64,000 nucleotides of DNA from Desulfobacula sp. (GTDB lineage: Bacteria; Desulfobacterota; Desulfobacteria; Desulfobacterales; Desulfobacteraceae). Numbering within the stretch: the stretch's first letter is position 1; every line of letters starts with the position of its first letter. The notes under the pieces are model-generated. The model was given only the letters and a program-made list of their open reading frames with translations. It was not told the origin of the DNA and searched no databases. The position numbers and the translations under genes are program-made. Below are positions 48,901 to 57,214 of the stretch, piece after piece. The DNA lies in NCBI RefSeq assembly GCF_030145145.1, contig NZ_JAQYWD010000002.1, forward strand, positions 62,001 through 126,000, written 5' to 3'.

Positions 48901-49113
48901 CATGGAAACGAACTGAAACTGTCCGTGAGTGACGATGGTATCGGGTTTGATCCTGATGAAAAATTTATTCCTGCCAACGCCGATTCCAGATTTGGATTGT
49001 TCAGCATCAAGGAACGGATTGAGGATTTTGGCGGATCTTTTAAGATAATTTCTTCCCCGGGCAAGGGATGTCAATCAATAATGATGGTACCGTTCATAAA
49101 CCAGTCTAATTAG
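45970..49113 (+). CDS. Sensor histidine kinase with two periplasmic binding domains and two PAS domains, 1047 aa
   Basis: Signal segment (to ~30), two successive SBP_bac_3-type domains (~40-285: MSGILNDILDVLNVKLG; ~290-535: KVSGIVIDYLNLVAQRTGI), a membrane helix (~537-557), two PAS domains (~575-690 and ~695-815), then a HisKA_3 dimerisation domain (KERKRISMELHDHIGQTLAF, His ~850) and HATPase (NVRELITNTIKHA, DDGIGFD, GLFSIKERIEDFGG). NarL/DesK-type kinases normally pair with a LuxR-type response regulator, but none is encoded here. It probably senses amino acids or similar small ligands. Weak ribosome site. Confidence 0.92.
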   Translation: MVKTGFYKWGWLPFTAVCLLFLFLSMAKAQDSGQKSIQGQGPVSVSLTDAEKEWLEGHSDEKFVFTRNNPPALLVDEDGSMSGILNDILDVLNVKLGTNFGIIIINDHAKVTEMLQTHQVAGALAIAQGMGGYYKVLESQPVYTTYPVVFARAETSVKPDSLEEIEGKTISVSQSSGWAKKLLELFKDRVDIIETVTPLEALQLLYKGKVDYMIGTSTHTYFISAHQLIGLHPAHILTDQPVRAVMGVRDDWPILAGIIDKGLASISKKEMTAIYNQWAQLPKQQKTIELTKEEQSWLSTKHKVRVSSGNFPPFVINQGKKVSGIVIDYLNLVAQRTGIIFDYIDPGIPFAERLEEIKSLNGPVDLIPCMMKTPERETYMSFSKAYFDTPRMIFTQKEMGVASGLADFAEKKIAVVRQTVVQQEIEGKYPGIQLLLYNSDLDAMKAVSKGKVDGYVGNMVLASYLILQHGLVNLAIAAPTDLENHIFSFGSRRDWPQLSRILDKGMDSITPEEKMAIRGKYLSVRYEHGIRSADVVRWILMFTGAGIAIVLMFFVWNRTLKKQVRERTTKLSYHATLLENVSDAVISTDLDFRIISWNSAAYQIYGWKAQEVIGKTLQEVFQMEHAHIKKQEMLATVRDTGKWQGELRQTIKNGATIDIHATVSRVFDDKGKTMGFVGVNRDITGQKRSQRRLVESETRFRATFEQAAVGIAHVGAEGVFLRVNQKFCDIIGYSHEETLALTFQEITHPDDLDTDLAHVDQLLKGEEDVYSMEKRYLRKQGEVFWVYLTVSLVRDDAGAPLFFVSVIKDISARKNLQEELTIYQTRLKALASKLTLLEEKERKRISMELHDHIGQTLAFCRIQVAKATKYAPRQGEQAAILAELSQSLLDTIRDTKDLVFDLSSPLLNELGLAEAIAHFLKNQVHKKHGIKTEFIDDKKTALMNSDLSAILFRNVRELITNTIKHARATTVIVSMGYHGNELKLSVSDDGIGFDPDEKFIPANADSRFGLFSIKERIEDFGGSFKIISSPGKGCQSIMMVPFINQSN

Positions 49114-51412
49114 TGGCTTTTTCTGCTTTTTGAGCTTCTTCTTCCGCCATGACAGCGGCTGCTGCCGCACCAGCCTCAATTATTTTTTGATTTTCCGGCC
49201 CAGACACTTGTGACGCCTCCGGTGGGATGTATACCGTGACATTTTTGTGGGCAAACTCAATGCCTTCGCTCTTAAATGCTTCCTGGAGAAGGCGATACAC
49301 CTCTTTTCGAATGGCAAACTGGTTACCGGGTATGGTTTTATATTTTACCCGCATGACCATGGCAGAATCATCCATCTGGCGGACACCCTGGGATTTTATT
49401 TTACCCAACAGTTTGGGGCCCAGGTCCTCATTTTCAGAAATGGGCAGATACACCTTTTTTTTAATTATCTTGCGAACTTTTTCCACATCAGTGTCATAGC
49501 GAACCCGGAAGTCAAGTTTGGTGATGATATAATCCCGGCTGTAATTTTTAATCGTGCTGACATCCCCAAAGGGAAGCGTAAATACCATTCCCCTTGGATG
49601 ACGAAGCTTCAAGGATCTCAGGGAGATATGTTCCACCATGCCCTTGCTGTCACCGATTTCAATATAATCGCCTAGACGGAAGGCATCGTCTAATAAAAAG
49701 AAAATGCCGGAGATAATGTCCTTCACCAATGTCTGGGCGCCAAAACCGATGGCCAGTCCCAGAACACCGGCACCGGCAATCAGCGGGCCGATGTTCACAC
49801 CCAGTTCGGCAAGAATAATCATTACAACGATAACCAGCAGGAACACCAGTAAAAATTTTCGCGACAGCATCAATAAGGTACCGATACGTGATCCGCCGGC
49901 ACCGCCTTCCTCATGTTCTTCTTCGTCGTCATCGGGCATTTCAAGGCGGAGCCTGCGTTGTATGGCTGCATTAATAAATTCCCAGAGAACAAAACCGAGC
50001 AGCACTACGATCAGGATATCGAATACAGCATTTGCAACCGCTTTACCAATGGGAAGTTCAATGCCCCAGATATTTAATGCCCATATAATGAAAATAAACG
50101 CCAGGGCGACTCGAAGGCTAGAAACGATGCTGTCCCTCAGCCGGTTGAATTCAACCGGTGGAAATATCTGTTTTTCCAGGGGTGCATCTGATGCTTCGCT
50201 ATTAACGGTATCATGGGTTTCTTCTTCACTACCAGTGGGGTCTGCCGTTTTGGAAATAACACCCAATAGAATGCTTAAAATTTGGTTTAAAAACCAGTCA
50301 AAAAGAAAATATAATGGAATCAGCAGCAGTATCTTGATCCCCGAATACCCAACGGAATTACCCAAAACCTGGTTGCCCATAGATAGCAGGAGAAATAAAA
50401 CAACAAAAAAAACAGCAAAATGATGCCATTTACCCATGAGTTTTGCCCATAAGGACTCGGCCGGGAATTTGGCCGACAACGCATCCGCCACTTCCCGTCG
50501 CTTTTGAAGTATCATGACAATCAACATGACCGTCAATAAAACCGAAACCATAGCGACTGATTTAATGTGGTCCAGTTCGCTTGCCCCGGCTAATCGGATG
50601 ATGCCACAGGTCAATAATCCGAAACTGGCCACCATGGATATGGCAGCAATCCATCGGTAAAGATATTGGGCCGTAGGGGTTGTCATTGGCAAAAATCGTG
50701 AACCAGGGTTTTTCGGCGCCAGAAAAAACTGGCCCAGGATCAAAATGATTCGTACAGCGACAATGGCAGACAAGTATGCGGCAACCAGTATACGATGCCC
50801 AGGGGTGGGCTCGGCAAAAAAATAAAAGCACAGTATCACAGCCGCAATAAAGATAAGGATGGATATCCCATCAATGATGGTCCGGAGAAGCAGCCTGCCG
50901 ATTTTACCCCGCAATGCAACAGGCGCGACCAATGCCAAGCGGCCCCTGAAGGAAGCGCTATACCATCTAAATAACATCTCAATACCGAATGCAGCCAAGA
51001 ATATCGCCGCCATCACTAATATCATGCGCACGGGTCCTGAATCGGATTTACCGTTTCCCAGGTAGGTAAGAAACGCCTGTCTTTGCCGGGATTCTAATTT
51101 TTCACCCGATCTTAAAAAGTCCATCCTTTCCTGAACCAAACTCACCTTATTTTTAACGGTTTCAATAAATCCGGCAAGCCTTCCCATATCCTCTGATGCC
51201 GGCAATGAGGCTGCATCATGAACCGCTTCTTTTTTCAGGGTCACGATGAGCAAATGCCGCGCTTGCTCATCACTCATCTCGGCCACAATGGCTTCTGCTG
51301 ACCGACTGGTGGCCATGGGTGTTTTTTCCGGCTGGGCCGGGGATGCCGAAATATTTTTTGTGGTAAGGCTGACCGCCAGGATAACCATGACTACTCGGAT
51401 AAAATATTTCAA
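49106..51412 (-). CDS. MscS-family mechanosensitive channel, 768 aa
   Basis: Signal peptide, an N-terminal periplasmic/helical region, about ten membrane segments, an acidic cytoplasmic insert (EMPDDDEEEHEEGGAGG) and the MscS core with the pore helix pattern GPLIAGAGVLGLAIGFGAQT and beta domain GDYIEIGDSKGMVEHISLRS. A TTG start at 51412 is supported by GGAGG 8 nt upstream. The C-terminus is Ala/Glu-rich. It opens under membrane tension to release osmolytes. It overlaps the histidine kinase tail to tail by 8 bp and follows the patatin gene by 20 bp. Confidence 0.9.
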   Translation of the reverse strand: MKYFIRVVMVILAVSLTTKNISASPAQPEKTPMATSRSAEAIVAEMSDEQARHLLIVTLKKEAVHDAASLPASEDMGRLAGFIETVKNKVSLVQERMDFLRSGEKLESRQRQAFLTYLGNGKSDSGPVRMILVMAAIFLAAFGIEMLFRWYSASFRGRLALVAPVALRGKIGRLLLRTIIDGISILIFIAAVILCFYFFAEPTPGHRILVAAYLSAIVAVRIILILGQFFLAPKNPGSRFLPMTTPTAQYLYRWIAAISMVASFGLLTCGIIRLAGASELDHIKSVAMVSVLLTVMLIVMILQKRREVADALSAKFPAESLWAKLMGKWHHFAVFFVVLFLLLSMGNQVLGNSVGYSGIKILLLIPLYFLFDWFLNQILSILLGVISKTADPTGSEEETHDTVNSEASDAPLEKQIFPPVEFNRLRDSIVSSLRVALAFIFIIWALNIWGIELPIGKAVANAVFDILIVVLLGFVLWEFINAAIQRRLRLEMPDDDEEEHEEGGAGGSRIGTLLMLSRKFLLVFLLVIVVMIILAELGVNIGPLIAGAGVLGLAIGFGAQTLVKDIISGIFFLLDDAFRLGDYIEIGDSKGMVEHISLRSLKLRHPRGMVFTLPFGDVSTIKNYSRDYIITKLDFRVRYDTDVEKVRKIIKKKVYLPISENEDLGPKLLGKIKSQGVRQMDDSAMVMRVKYKTIPGNQFAIRKEVYRLLQEAFKSEGIEFAHKNVTVYIPPEASQVSGPENQKIIEAGAAAAAVMAEEEAQKAEKATN

Positions 51413-51432
51413 ATCAGTTTCCTCCTTCCATC

Positions 51433-53697
51433 CTAAAATAATTTACCCAGATAAAAGTAAAAGCTGTCGTGGTTGCTTTCTGCCTTGCCATAGCCGATGT
51501 ATACAGGTCCTAAAAAGGTATCAACTCCCAAAAATATACTGCCGGCAAAAATAAGATCATCAAATGCCATATCCGATTTTTTTTCCCAGACGTTTCCGGA
51601 TTCCACGGACATGCCGATGTAGGTTGGCAAGAGATTAAAATCACTGATCTGCCGCATATAGATCAACCGCAACAAGCCCATTTGCTGACCACTCAACTCA
51701 TCATCATTAAATCCTGACAGATTAAAAAGCCCTCCCAATTCAAATCTGTTCTGAAGCGGTGCATCATCATCCATTGTGGCATGTATCTTTGTTCCCACCA
51801 GCACTGTATTCTTTTCCCAGCTCATTGCCACATTTGCTTCCATGCCCATTTGATCAAATTCACTGTCCGCGCCTAAACTTTCTTCAGACTTGACATACTC
51901 CACAAAACCGTAATACCCCTCCCGGGGGAAATTAAAGTTATCCAGTTTATCCGCAGAGAGTTTTGCGTATACCTCCCCCCGGTCAAAATCATAGTCCGGC
52001 CACGCCGGCTGACCCACATTAATTTCAGCATCACCTGTCAGCCGCCGGATGCCGATACGGGCCTCACCCCAGGTACCGAATTCTCTGCCAAGGGCAAGAT
52101 CCCCCCCATACTGGGTCACCCGATACTCAGCCAGTTTATCGCCGTCACCGGAGTACAGGTTTACGGTTTTTTTATGATAGGCCAGTCGCGGATGAATAAA
52201 ATAGCGGGAATTATAACTCAGCGGCTGGTATATCTCGGTGGCCACGCCCGGCGACCGGCCCAGTTGAATGGCACTTCGCCACTCACCATTAAGCCGGTTG
52301 ATCGCCGTACGGGTATAGGCAAACTCAGAATTATAAAAGTTGTCGCCATCCTGATTCCCGGCCAGGGAGAGTCCGGCCTGGATGTAGTTGGGACCCCAGG
52401 AACGCTCTTTGACATGGATTAAAAGGCCGGTTTGTCCATTTTCTTCGACAATTTCATAATAAATATTTTCAAACAACTCCAAACCATAAATATTGCCGAT
52501 ATCTTTATCTAATTGTGCCACATCCAAAGGCGCATCCTTTTTGACCTGCAGGCGGGCAAAGATCACTTCATCACTGAGCCTTGACTGATTGTCAAGCCGG
52601 ATAAAGCCAATCACAGGGGAGTCAGATTTTCTTTTTGACAACCTGCCCTGCTGGGATGAACGGTAATCTGCATATACAGTTTCTGATACCGATAATCTTG
52701 ACAGCGTCTGTTTGTGTTTTTCTGCAGCTGCCAGGCCGATGGGAATGGCTTCATCTGCCCGATCAAATGATGAATTGGTAATATCGCCAAGATCCGGCAC
52801 AATCAATATATCCTTATCTGTCAGTGTGGCAATTTGTTCTTCTGTATTGCTTCTTGTCAGGATCCCGGTTAATTGTCCGGTAATGGCAATGGTTGAATTT
52901 AACTGGTCTCTGTTTTTCAAAGGGGTACTGATATCTATGGCAATGACAATATCGGCACCCATAGCTCGAACAACATCCACCGGAAGGTTGTTGCTCACCC
53001 CACCATCAACAAGGAGTCGACCATCTATTTCCGCAGCGGAAAAGATAGCCGGGATCGACATGCTGGCCCGCATGGACTGGGCCAGATTTCCGGCGGACAT
53101 TACCACCGGTTTCCCTGTGGCAATGTCTGTTGCCACTGCCCGAAAGGGGATCCTGAAATCATCAAAATCCTTCACCTGCGCGATCGGCATCACCAGTTTT
53201 TCCAGAAGAAGGTCCACTCGCTGTCCCTGGCGAAGCCCTAAAGGCAGTTTTATCTCCAAATCGTCACTAAGCCCGGGTTTACTCTGTACCAGATAATTTT
53301 TGTCATCGGTTTTGCGACGAAAGGATCTGTTTTCTCTGGGGATGTTGTCCTTTAGCGCATCGGCCCAATCCACCCGGGTGACCACTGCTTCAATTTCAGC
53401 GGGCGTCATCCCGGAAGCATAGAGCCCGCCGACAATGGATCCCATACTGGTCCCGGCCAGGCAGTCAATGGGGATCCGCATCTGTTCAAGCACCTTGAGC
53501 ACCCCGATGTGGGCTGCGCCCCTAGCACCGCCGCCGCTGAGCACAAGACCGATCTTCGGGCGATGGCTTTTTACCGTATCCGATGCGTGGACAAGACCGG
53601 CTGAGCCTACCAGATAAACAAAGACCAAACAACTGATAAGCCCTATACTGCGCAGCCCCCAAAGACGATTTGTTTTTATAGGATCATCAACAATCAT
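51433..53697 (-). CDS. Patatin-like phospholipase with outer-membrane barrel (PlpD/RssA type), 754 aa
   Basis: Signal segment, then a patatin domain: oxyanion motif SGGGARGAAH (~54-63), nucleophile GTSMG (Ser84) and catalytic LLVDGGVSNN. A POTRA-like section follows (~330-420), and a 16-strand-type surface-antigen/Omp85 barrel to the end. This is a type Vd autotransporter-like layout that secretes or displays a lipase. Likely acts on phospholipids at the cell surface. Same direction and spacing as the envelope operon; REP/MITE copy C separates it from the upstream hydrolase. Confidence 0.92.
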   Translation of the reverse strand: MIVDDPIKTNRLWGLRSIGLISCLVFVYLVGSAGLVHASDTVKSHRPKIGLVLSGGGARGAAHIGVLKVLEQMRIPIDCLAGTSMGSIVGGLYASGMTPAEIEAVVTRVDWADALKDNIPRENRSFRRKTDDKNYLVQSKPGLSDDLEIKLPLGLRQGQRVDLLLEKLVMPIAQVKDFDDFRIPFRAVATDIATGKPVVMSAGNLAQSMRASMSIPAIFSAAEIDGRLLVDGGVSNNLPVDVVRAMGADIVIAIDISTPLKNRDQLNSTIAITGQLTGILTRSNTEEQIATLTDKDILIVPDLGDITNSSFDRADEAIPIGLAAAEKHKQTLSRLSVSETVYADYRSSQQGRLSKRKSDSPVIGFIRLDNQSRLSDEVIFARLQVKKDAPLDVAQLDKDIGNIYGLELFENIYYEIVEENGQTGLLIHVKERSWGPNYIQAGLSLAGNQDGDNFYNSEFAYTRTAINRLNGEWRSAIQLGRSPGVATEIYQPLSYNSRYFIHPRLAYHKKTVNLYSGDGDKLAEYRVTQYGGDLALGREFGTWGEARIGIRRLTGDAEINVGQPAWPDYDFDRGEVYAKLSADKLDNFNFPREGYYGFVEYVKSEESLGADSEFDQMGMEANVAMSWEKNTVLVGTKIHATMDDDAPLQNRFELGGLFNLSGFNDDELSGQQMGLLRLIYMRQISDFNLLPTYIGMSVESGNVWEKKSDMAFDDLIFAGSIFLGVDTFLGPVYIGYGKAESNHDSFYFYLGKLF

Positions 53698-53741
53698 AGC
53701 TCAGTTTTCCCCTTTATCTGTGGTCCATTTAATACAGAAGC

Positions 53742-53887
53742 GGGGCTTGGTCCTAACTTCGCCCACTTGTCGTAATTGATGGTTCGACGGGGTCAGGCTT
53801 GTGTTATTGTGCTTTTGATAACAGACTGTAATAGCAAAGAAATTCAGCAAAAGCGTCAATAACGCAAGCCTGACCCCTCCTGGGTAT
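53742..53887 (-). repeat. REP/MITE-like repeat, copy C (reverse orientation)
   Basis: Same unit as copies A and B, inverted and without their insertions, filling the spacer between the hydrolase and patatin genes. An open frame running through it is not a gene. Confidence 0.75.
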
Positions 53888-53926
53888 TGGCCGAAACGAT
53901 GATCAAGCCCCAGAAGCGATTTTGTA

Positions 53927-55387
53927 TTATTCATCAGCAGCTGCCCCTATAAATTGTAATATGCGATTCTCCATATGGGCATAAAAAGGATTGTGCCTCA
54001 GGCGTATCATATTTTGTTCCGGAATAACAAACACTTTTTTTTCCCCCCTCACATGGATATTCCCAAGCCTGACGGGACCGGTCTCACCCATGGGGGAATC
54101 CCCGTATATCGGATCATCCGGGGAGAAAGGCAGGGCCACATGGGCCAGGGAATAAATCCCGGCCGGCCAGGAAAAGGGAAGTTGTTTCCATGTTGTTGCG
54201 GTCTTCCCGGCTTGTCGAAGCACCCGTCGGAGATCATTCTGGGTCTGTGTCATATTGGTCAGCAGCTCGACCTTGAATGGAAGGGTCTGTTGTTCAAGGA
54301 GACTCGCTTTGAAACGTTTCCCGGCATCCTTCTTTATCACCCCCTGGGCCATGGTCTGTTGATTGACATCAAATACAACAAGGGTATTTTTTTCCGATGG
54401 CAGATAGATCAAAAATTTATCCGCCACCGCATCGGCCTGGATGGTTGCGTCTACAATGGATTGAAAAGCGATAACCCTTGGAAATGATGCAAGCCTGTTG
54501 GCTGACGCCATTTTTTTGATCCGCTCCTGAACATGCATCGCCAGTCGATAGACCTGCTCACCGGCATTCACCGGGAATGAGTTGTATTTATAGGGATCAT
54601 ACTCCGGAGAGACCGATTCCCAGGCCATTTTCCCCAGCCCGGGTAATCGAGAAAGCCCCAGCTGAAATTTTGCCAGCCGGGCAATCGGCTGCAATCCCAT
54701 TGCCGGAGAAAGCAGAATCAACCCATTGGTTCCGGGAATGTTCTCACCATCAATGGCACTCAAGGCATATTCCACTGCCAGGGGTGCCCCGGTGGAATAG
54801 CCCATCAGGTAAAACGGCAGCTTGCTCCCGATACGATCCGCAACATGCCGGGCACCCATACGGACGGCGGCGGCCCAGTCCTCCCAGTGGATATCCAGTA
54901 ACTCGGCTGGAATGGTCCCATGTCCGGGAAGGCGAAGTCCCACAACCCAGAACCCCTGGGCCTGGAATTTTTGGGCAAGGGATCGAACACTGTAGGGTGA
55001 ATCTGTCAGCCCATGCAGCATGAGAACACCGCCTCGGGGAGAATCAACGGGCAGTTCAAAGGTCCTGTTCCAATTGACGGAAAACCCCAAGGGATCTGAA
55101 CGGCTTCCGGTTCTGTACCGGTCAAAATCAGATCCCTTTGCGGCTGAAGGCTTGTAAACTTTCTCACGAAGCACCTTGAACAGGCGGTCCTCCAGTTTAA
55201 GGTAGTCATCAAAATCAGAAATCTCCCCCATTCGAGAGGCGCGAAACTCCTGGCCAAGATCAATAACATGCCAGGGTTCGCTGACATACCGGGTGCCCAA
55301 AAAAACATAGGTCCCCACCCCGCCTAAAAATAAACACACAAGGCCGGAAATAATAAATAAAACAAGGTGTTTGATAACTCTTTTCAT
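53927..55387 (-). CDS. Exported or membrane-anchored alpha/beta hydrolase, 486 aa
   Basis: One N-terminal membrane segment, then a serine hydrolase fold: HGLTDSPYSVRSLA (oxyanion region), LPGHGTIP and nucleophile elbow GYSTG, of the lysophospholipase/S33 type. The C-terminal His region is present (GIYSLAHVALPF). Probably a periplasm-facing lipase or esterase. Its ATG shares a base with the stop of the preceding small secreted gene (TGATG). With MlaA, patatin and the second hydrolase it forms a lipid-handling operon. Confidence 0.85.
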   Translation of the reverse strand: MKRVIKHLVLFIISGLVCLFLGGVGTYVFLGTRYVSEPWHVIDLGQEFRASRMGEISDFDDYLKLEDRLFKVLREKVYKPSAAKGSDFDRYRTGSRSDPLGFSVNWNRTFELPVDSPRGGVLMLHGLTDSPYSVRSLAQKFQAQGFWVVGLRLPGHGTIPAELLDIHWEDWAAAVRMGARHVADRIGSKLPFYLMGYSTGAPLAVEYALSAIDGENIPGTNGLILLSPAMGLQPIARLAKFQLGLSRLPGLGKMAWESVSPEYDPYKYNSFPVNAGEQVYRLAMHVQERIKKMASANRLASFPRVIAFQSIVDATIQADAVADKFLIYLPSEKNTLVVFDVNQQTMAQGVIKKDAGKRFKASLLEQQTLPFKVELLTNMTQTQNDLRRVLRQAGKTATTWKQLPFSWPAGIYSLAHVALPFSPDDPIYGDSPMGETGPVRLGNIHVRGEKKVFVIPEQNMIRLRHNPFYAHMENRILQFIGAAADE

Positions 55388-55797
55388 CAGGGCAGAACCG
55401 TACAGGCGCCGAACAGCAGGAAGCCATAATCTTCTCCGGAAACAGAAGCCGACATTTTGCCCGTTTCACTGGTTACCATCATACTCCATACCCTTTGATT
55501 TTCAGCACCCTGTAAAATCAATTGGCTGTCCGCCATTTCAACCCTCTTGATGGCGCTTGTTTTTGAATCCGGGGTATTGAATTCTCTCAGGACTTTCTCC
55601 TTAACATCAACTTCAATAAAGGTGGGTAGATTGACTGCTTCAGGTAAAATTTCCTGGCAGTCACCTTGTGAGTCGCACTCAATGATTTTCGTTATGGCGC
55701 ATAAACAAGGGGAGGAACCGTCAATGGCACCTGCACAGGCAACACAGGGAAACACAAAAGCCGCCGCCAGAAATACTATAATCAAATAGTTACGCAT
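55387..55797 (-). CDS. Small secreted Cys-containing protein, 136 aa
   Basis: Signal peptide (to CVACAG), then four cysteines in a short region (CLC, CDSQGDC) and one near the C-terminus, suggesting disulfides. No family recognised. Ribosome site AAAAGGAG. Located between the glycine-zipper protein and hydrolase genes and overlapping the latter, so probably functionally linked to it (accessory or chaperone-like partner is a guess). Confidence 0.65.
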   Translation of the reverse strand: MRNYLIIVFLAAAFVFPCVACAGAIDGSSPCLCAITKIIECDSQGDCQEILPEAVNLPTFIEVDVKEKVLREFNTPDSKTSAIKRVEMADSQLILQGAENQRVWSMMVTSETGKMSASVSGEDYGFLLFGACTVLP

Positions 55798-55849
55798 GAT
55801 TTTCTCCTTTTTTTGTCGTTAAATGAGCGAACCTATTCATTTGACCCTG

Positions 55850-56323
55850 CTATTTCACAGAGTAGCCGCGGCCTTCAAGACACCCCTGGTAGGCACGATT
55901 AAAATCGCTGCGATGCTGGTTATAATTCGCTGACTGATTCTGTTGAACCGCTTGCTGCTGGGCAGCCTCATCCCGCTGCCGCATCCCCCCCAGCAAGCCG
56001 CCGGATACCGCGCCAATGGCCGCCCCTTTTCCGGCATCGCCGGCAATGGCCCCAACAGCAACCCCCAGCAATGCGCCCCGTCCTGCGCCCCGGACGGCGC
56101 CACCAGATTGAGCCTGGGCCTGCTGGGGAGGCGCTGCCATCGCAGGGTCAAAACCGGTCTGCTGTTTGGCCCACAACAGGCAATCGCTCTTATCTTTATC
56201 TGTCTGCTGCTGGCTCTGTCCTTTTGCCGGATACACGAATAATTCAGCGCAGAAAGCAGTGCCTGTCATCAAGATCAACGCCATACAAATACCCGTGCTG
56301 ATTAATGTCCATTTTTTTTTCAT
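55850..56323 (-). CDS. Glycine-zipper (YMGG-like) envelope protein, 157 aa
   Basis: Signal peptide, a Gln-rich region, then a glycine zipper GRGALLGVAVGAIAG and KGAAIGAVSGGLLGG (~80-112), which packs in membranes, followed by a Gln/Asn-rich C-terminus ending YQGCLEGRGYSVK. Such proteins localise to the outer membrane or periplasm; the exact role is unknown. GGAGG-type ribosome site. Part of the MlaA operon. Confidence 0.8.
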   Translation of the reverse strand: MKKKWTLISTGICMALILMTGTAFCAELFVYPAKGQSQQQTDKDKSDCLLWAKQQTGFDPAMAAPPQQAQAQSGGAVRGAGRGALLGVAVGAIAGDAGKGAAIGAVSGGLLGGMRQRDEAAQQQAVQQNQSANYNQHRSDFNRAYQGCLEGRGYSVK

Positions 56324-56383
56324 ATCCCCTCCTCTTTTAAAATAAACTCAGCGGTTATACCTTTGTTTGTTTTTTGCGCATGG

Positions 56384-57196
56384 CTAGTCTGCCGGTTTTC
56401 CGAATACATTGCCGACATCAAGCTTTCGCTTTGACAGGTAGAGGAACCGGATGAGTTCATACTCAAATGGAGACCCTGCCTCATAGTAGCGAAAACTTTG
56501 GAGGTGCCTTGCGTCAATGGCTTCTAAAGCAGAGATACCCAATAAAATCGAGTCTTCGTCATCGACATTCTCCATGGGGTCGATCCAGTCATACACGGCC
56601 GCACGAGCTGCCGAATCCCCGATAAGCCCGATGGTATCCCGCAGACTCGAAGGCCCGAAGATGGGCAGCACCAGATAAGGACCGGCTCCTAAACCATAAA
56701 CCCCCAGTGTCTGGCCGAAATCCTCGTTCTGGCGGGGAAGACCCATCTTTGTGGCCGGGTCAAAAAGCCCGCCAATGCCGATGGTGGTATTCACAATAAA
56801 TCTTCCCAGGGTTTTGACGGATGCCCCCCCCTTAAACTGCAGGATGGAATTTGTCAGATTTTTAAATTCTCCAACGTTCTTAAAAAAGTTTGAAACGCAG
56901 TCTTCTAAAAAGTTTGGCATGATAAATTCATAGCCACTGACAACCGGCAGGAAGACATACTTGTCAAATCCGTAATTAAAGTTGTACATGCTCCGATTAA
57001 ACCCCTCCCAGGGGTCATAGGCATCTGCTATGGCATACTCGATATCGGGATTCATATCACTGAGCTGGTGTTTTGCCGGTGTGACAGGCAATTGCGGGTC
57101 TATTTTTTTTGGTGCACTGGCACAGCTTGTGAAAATAAAAACGACCGCCACCATCATGACTATTTTACCGAAACTTTTAAGTAATTTTTTTAACAT
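56384..57196 (-). CDS. mlaA: MlaA (VacJ)-family outer-membrane lipoprotein, 270 aa
   Basis: Lipobox FTSCAS (Cys25), then the family pattern DPWEGFNRSMYNFNYGFDKY, NFLEDCVSNFFKNVGEF, FIVNTTIGIGGLFDPA, NEDFGQTLGVYGLGAGPYLV and FGPSSLRDTIG. MlaA extracts mislocalised phospholipids from the outer leaflet of the outer membrane for retrograde transport. The other Mla genes are not in the window. Neighbouring lipases could degrade the same lipids. Confidence 0.95.
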   Translation of the reverse strand: MLKKLLKSFGKIVMMVAVVFIFTSCASAPKKIDPQLPVTPAKHQLSDMNPDIEYAIADAYDPWEGFNRSMYNFNYGFDKYVFLPVVSGYEFIMPNFLEDCVSNFFKNVGEFKNLTNSILQFKGGASVKTLGRFIVNTTIGIGGLFDPATKMGLPRQNEDFGQTLGVYGLGAGPYLVLPIFGPSSLRDTIGLIGDSAARAAVYDWIDPMENVDDEDSILLGISALEAIDARHLQSFRYYEAGSPFEYELIRFLYLSKRKLDVGNVFGKPAD

Positions 57197-57214
57197 GATC
57201 TATATCCTTTAAAA

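Noticed and set aside
53701-53934. 77-codon open frame between the patatin and hydrolase genes
   Set aside because: It lies almost wholly inside REP/MITE copy C and has no ribosome site or family pattern.
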